From Draconibacterium sp. (lineage in GTDB: Bacteria; Bacteroidota; Bacteroidia; Bacteroidales; Prolixibacteraceae), in the NCBI GenBank assembly GCA_016705335.1, contig JADIYN010000055.1, positions 1 through 37,460 of the forward strand: 37,460 bases of DNA, written 5' to 3'. Below are positions 35,690-37,460 of the stretch, piece after piece. Position 1 is the stretch's first letter. Every line of letters starts with the position of its first letter. The notes under the pieces are model-generated. The model was not told the DNA's origin. It ran no database searches and saw only the letters and a list, made by a program, of their open reading frames with translations. Position numbers and translations under genes: made by a program.

Positions 35690-37460
35690 TTATTTCTCCG
35701 CGTTCACTTCATCAGATAGTAGCCTGAAATCTGCATTATTGTTTATCGGGTCGAACTGATATGATGCTTCGGGTTGCCAGGATTTGATTGAATCGTTTTG
35801 TCAGCTCTTTTTCAAATCCTGAGTTTCGGAATGATATAAAATGTACATGCCGTTAGTTTCAAATGTGTCGGTCACTTCAACATTTCCCTCTGCAATCTTC
35901 ACTTTTACATCCGAAATACCTTCGTGGGTAACTTTACTGCCGCATCGCATTTTTGCAAATAAGCAGGAATCTTAAACGTCATCATTTCGCTGCGTCTTCC
36001 CGAAGATATAAATTGGTTTGATTTTGATACTTCATATTTCAGGTCGATGGCAAAAAGTCGTGCAAATCAGGACCGGCAAGCACATTCCAGGTCGATATCC
36101 AAACGGTTTTGCCACCACGAAGGTGTGGTTTAAAGCAGTTCGCCCACCACCATTATTTCGCGGTTTACCCTTTGTATTTCGGCCAGGCTGCCCCCGGTTA
36201 TTGATCACTGTTTTTCCTCCCATGTTGAACCAGTATAATGAGGTGGCACCATTGGCAATGGCTTCGTAAGCCTGGATACGCATTTCCAGGTTATTGGGAT
36301 TTCCGGCGTTTTTACGTGCCCGGCTTCCCCAGTCGTCGGCCATAGCCTGTGTCCATGCTGCCACCTGATTGGGATAGCTGATGCGGTTCAGCGTGCGCAT
36401 ATAATCGCCAATGGTTTCGAGCGGCGAACCCCATTTCACATTCTTACCTCCCTTTTTCATATACTCGCCCCATTTGTCGGCATGTGGCGCAACTACCCGG
36501 TAAGCATCGAAATGGGCAAAATCGACCCCTCCCGCATAAAGGAAAAAGCCTGGTTCGTGCGACAGTGTTAAAGTGATGGGGAAACCTGAATTCTGAAAGT
36601 GGTGTAATAATTCGTAAATCTCCAGGATGGTCTTTTACCAAACTGCGGTTCTCCAAGAACCCGAACCATGAATGGTTCTCAACGCTTTTAGTCGGCAGTC
36701 GAAGCCTCTGCCTCCAGTTTTGAAAATCTTTTCATCGGATATTTTCCGACCATTCCTTGTTGGCTAAGAAAGCCGTTGCATCACCGTTTACAGTATTAAA
36801 ATGCATGAACTTCATGGTTTTGCAATAGGCTTCACTTTTGCCCAGTAGATTGAAGTCCCAGCCTAACCCAATGTCAAAATTGATTATCATTGGTTTCACA
36901 ACGTAGTACATTTTCTCAACTGCAGAATTCCGGTTTATTTCAAATTCAAGAATTATTTCACCGAAAGGCAGTTTTCCTGTTTCAACAAAAGCACCATTCA
37001 TGCCATGAGCTGGAATGTTTCCCTGCTCTGCAAACCAGGTCATTTTTTCAGGCACGAATGATTGACTCCATGAGTGCTCAGCGTACGTTTTCCCTGCTTT
37101 CCAGATTTTTACCTGCCCGATTTTGGCTTCTTTATCTGCATCGTTGTTGAAATACACATAAAAACCATCGGGGAAACTGGAACCTTCGCTTGAGTTAAAT
37201 ACAATCCGCGAGGCATAAAAATCGGGCGTTTTAATTTGAATATGCTTTTCGGTTGTTTTGCCGCTTATTTTATCCCTGAATTTCAGATGTGATTCCATTA
37301 GCGCAGAAATTGCGGTCCACTACATTCAGCAGGTAAATAACCATGGAAGTTGCCGGAATTTCTGTTGACATTTTTGTGGATGTTTCCCTGATATCAGGTA
37401 CATCACAATACGAAACCATATTTGAATTGATTAACTCCTGCCCGGTTTTCCCATTGAACA
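35690..37460 (-). CDS. Unrecognised probable glycoside hydrolase (5' end beyond window; frameshifted)
   Basis: The gene enters from the right edge and stops at 35690, 33 bases before the GH92 start, so they are likely co-transcribed. About 590 residues are visible in at least five frames. The first part (SRIVFNSSEGSSFPDGFYVY, IGQVKIWKAGKTYAEHSWSQ) is a beta-sandwich-like region. From about 36740 the text VENHSWFGFLENRSLVKDHP, GFPITLTLSHEPGFFLYAGG, ISYPNQVAAWTQAMADDWGS and GATSLYWFNMGGKTVINNRG suggests a (beta/alpha)8 barrel, followed by LAEIQRVNREIMVVGELL and a beta-rich tail ending NADFRLLSDEVNAEK. Shifts are near 37300, 36720-36600, 36170, 36040, 35950 and 35800. I cannot name the family; a role in mannan or other glycan breakdown is inferred from GH92. 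Confidence 0.55.

Noticed and set aside
1..37460. CRISPR arrays, insertion sequences, phage genes or a SusCD pair
   Set aside because: No regularly spaced repeats, transposase, structural phage gene or SusD-like protein was found. The TonB receptor is BtuB-like rather than SusC-like.

Overview
The window comes from the chromosome of a member of the Bacteroidota. The evidence is AT-rich DNA, promoters of the TAnnTTTG (-7) type, lipoprotein signal peptides ending in S-C, a NigD-like lipoprotein, a DUF5606-type protein, an OmpA protein with thrombospondin type 3 repeats, a TonB-dependent receptor, the short fold-III arginine decarboxylase and glycan-degrading GH29 and GH92 enzymes. An environmental Bacteroidales/Marinilabiliales-type organism is likely, but that placement is inference.

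Layout. 0-2.8 kb (minus): an S9 peptidase cut by the left edge and a NigD-like lipoprotein. 2.9-4.5 kb (plus): a redox/folding group made of a degenerate thioredoxin fused to a glutaredoxin, a thioredoxin lipoprotein and a solo GroES-like protein. 4.6-7.1 kb: hisS (minus), then a toxin-antitoxin pair and a free-methionine-(R)-sulfoxide reductase (plus). 7.2-11.9 kb (plus): a tryptophanase/tyrosine phenol-lyase family enzyme, a class V aminotransferase fold protein, an outer-membrane barrel and an NlpE-META lipoprotein. 11.8-13.7 kb (minus): an SGNH hydrolase and a nitroreductase. 13.8-18 kb: a divergent polyamine locus with arginine decarboxylase on one side and carboxy(nor)spermidine dehydrogenase and decarboxylase on the other. 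18-19.8 kb: GH29 alpha-L-fucosidase. 19.9-20.5 kb: a stretch with no convincing protein but a good promoter, several hairpins and a terminator-like end, the best candidate here for an undescribed RNA gene. 20.7-32.7 kb: argS, an OmpA/TSP3 protein, a DnaQ-like exonuclease, a DUF5606 protein, a BtuB-like TonB receptor, an ECF sigma factor, a DJ-1/PfpI protein, purL and a small lipoprotein. 32.8-33.1 kb: tRNA-Leu(GAG) preceded by a broken tRNA-like copy containing a perfect palindrome. 33.4-37.5 kb (minus): GH92 alpha-mannosidase and an unrecognised probable glycoside hydrolase cut by the right edge.

Data quality. About half of the genes carry apparent frameshifts, often at A or T runs, including essential genes (argS, purL). 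They are sparse from 7.2 to 11.8 kb and from 13.8 to 19.4 kb, and dense after 19.5 kb. Uncorrected sequencing indels explain this better than mass pseudogenisation. Broken genes are therefore annotated over their full span as one gene each, and the inferred shift regions are stated.
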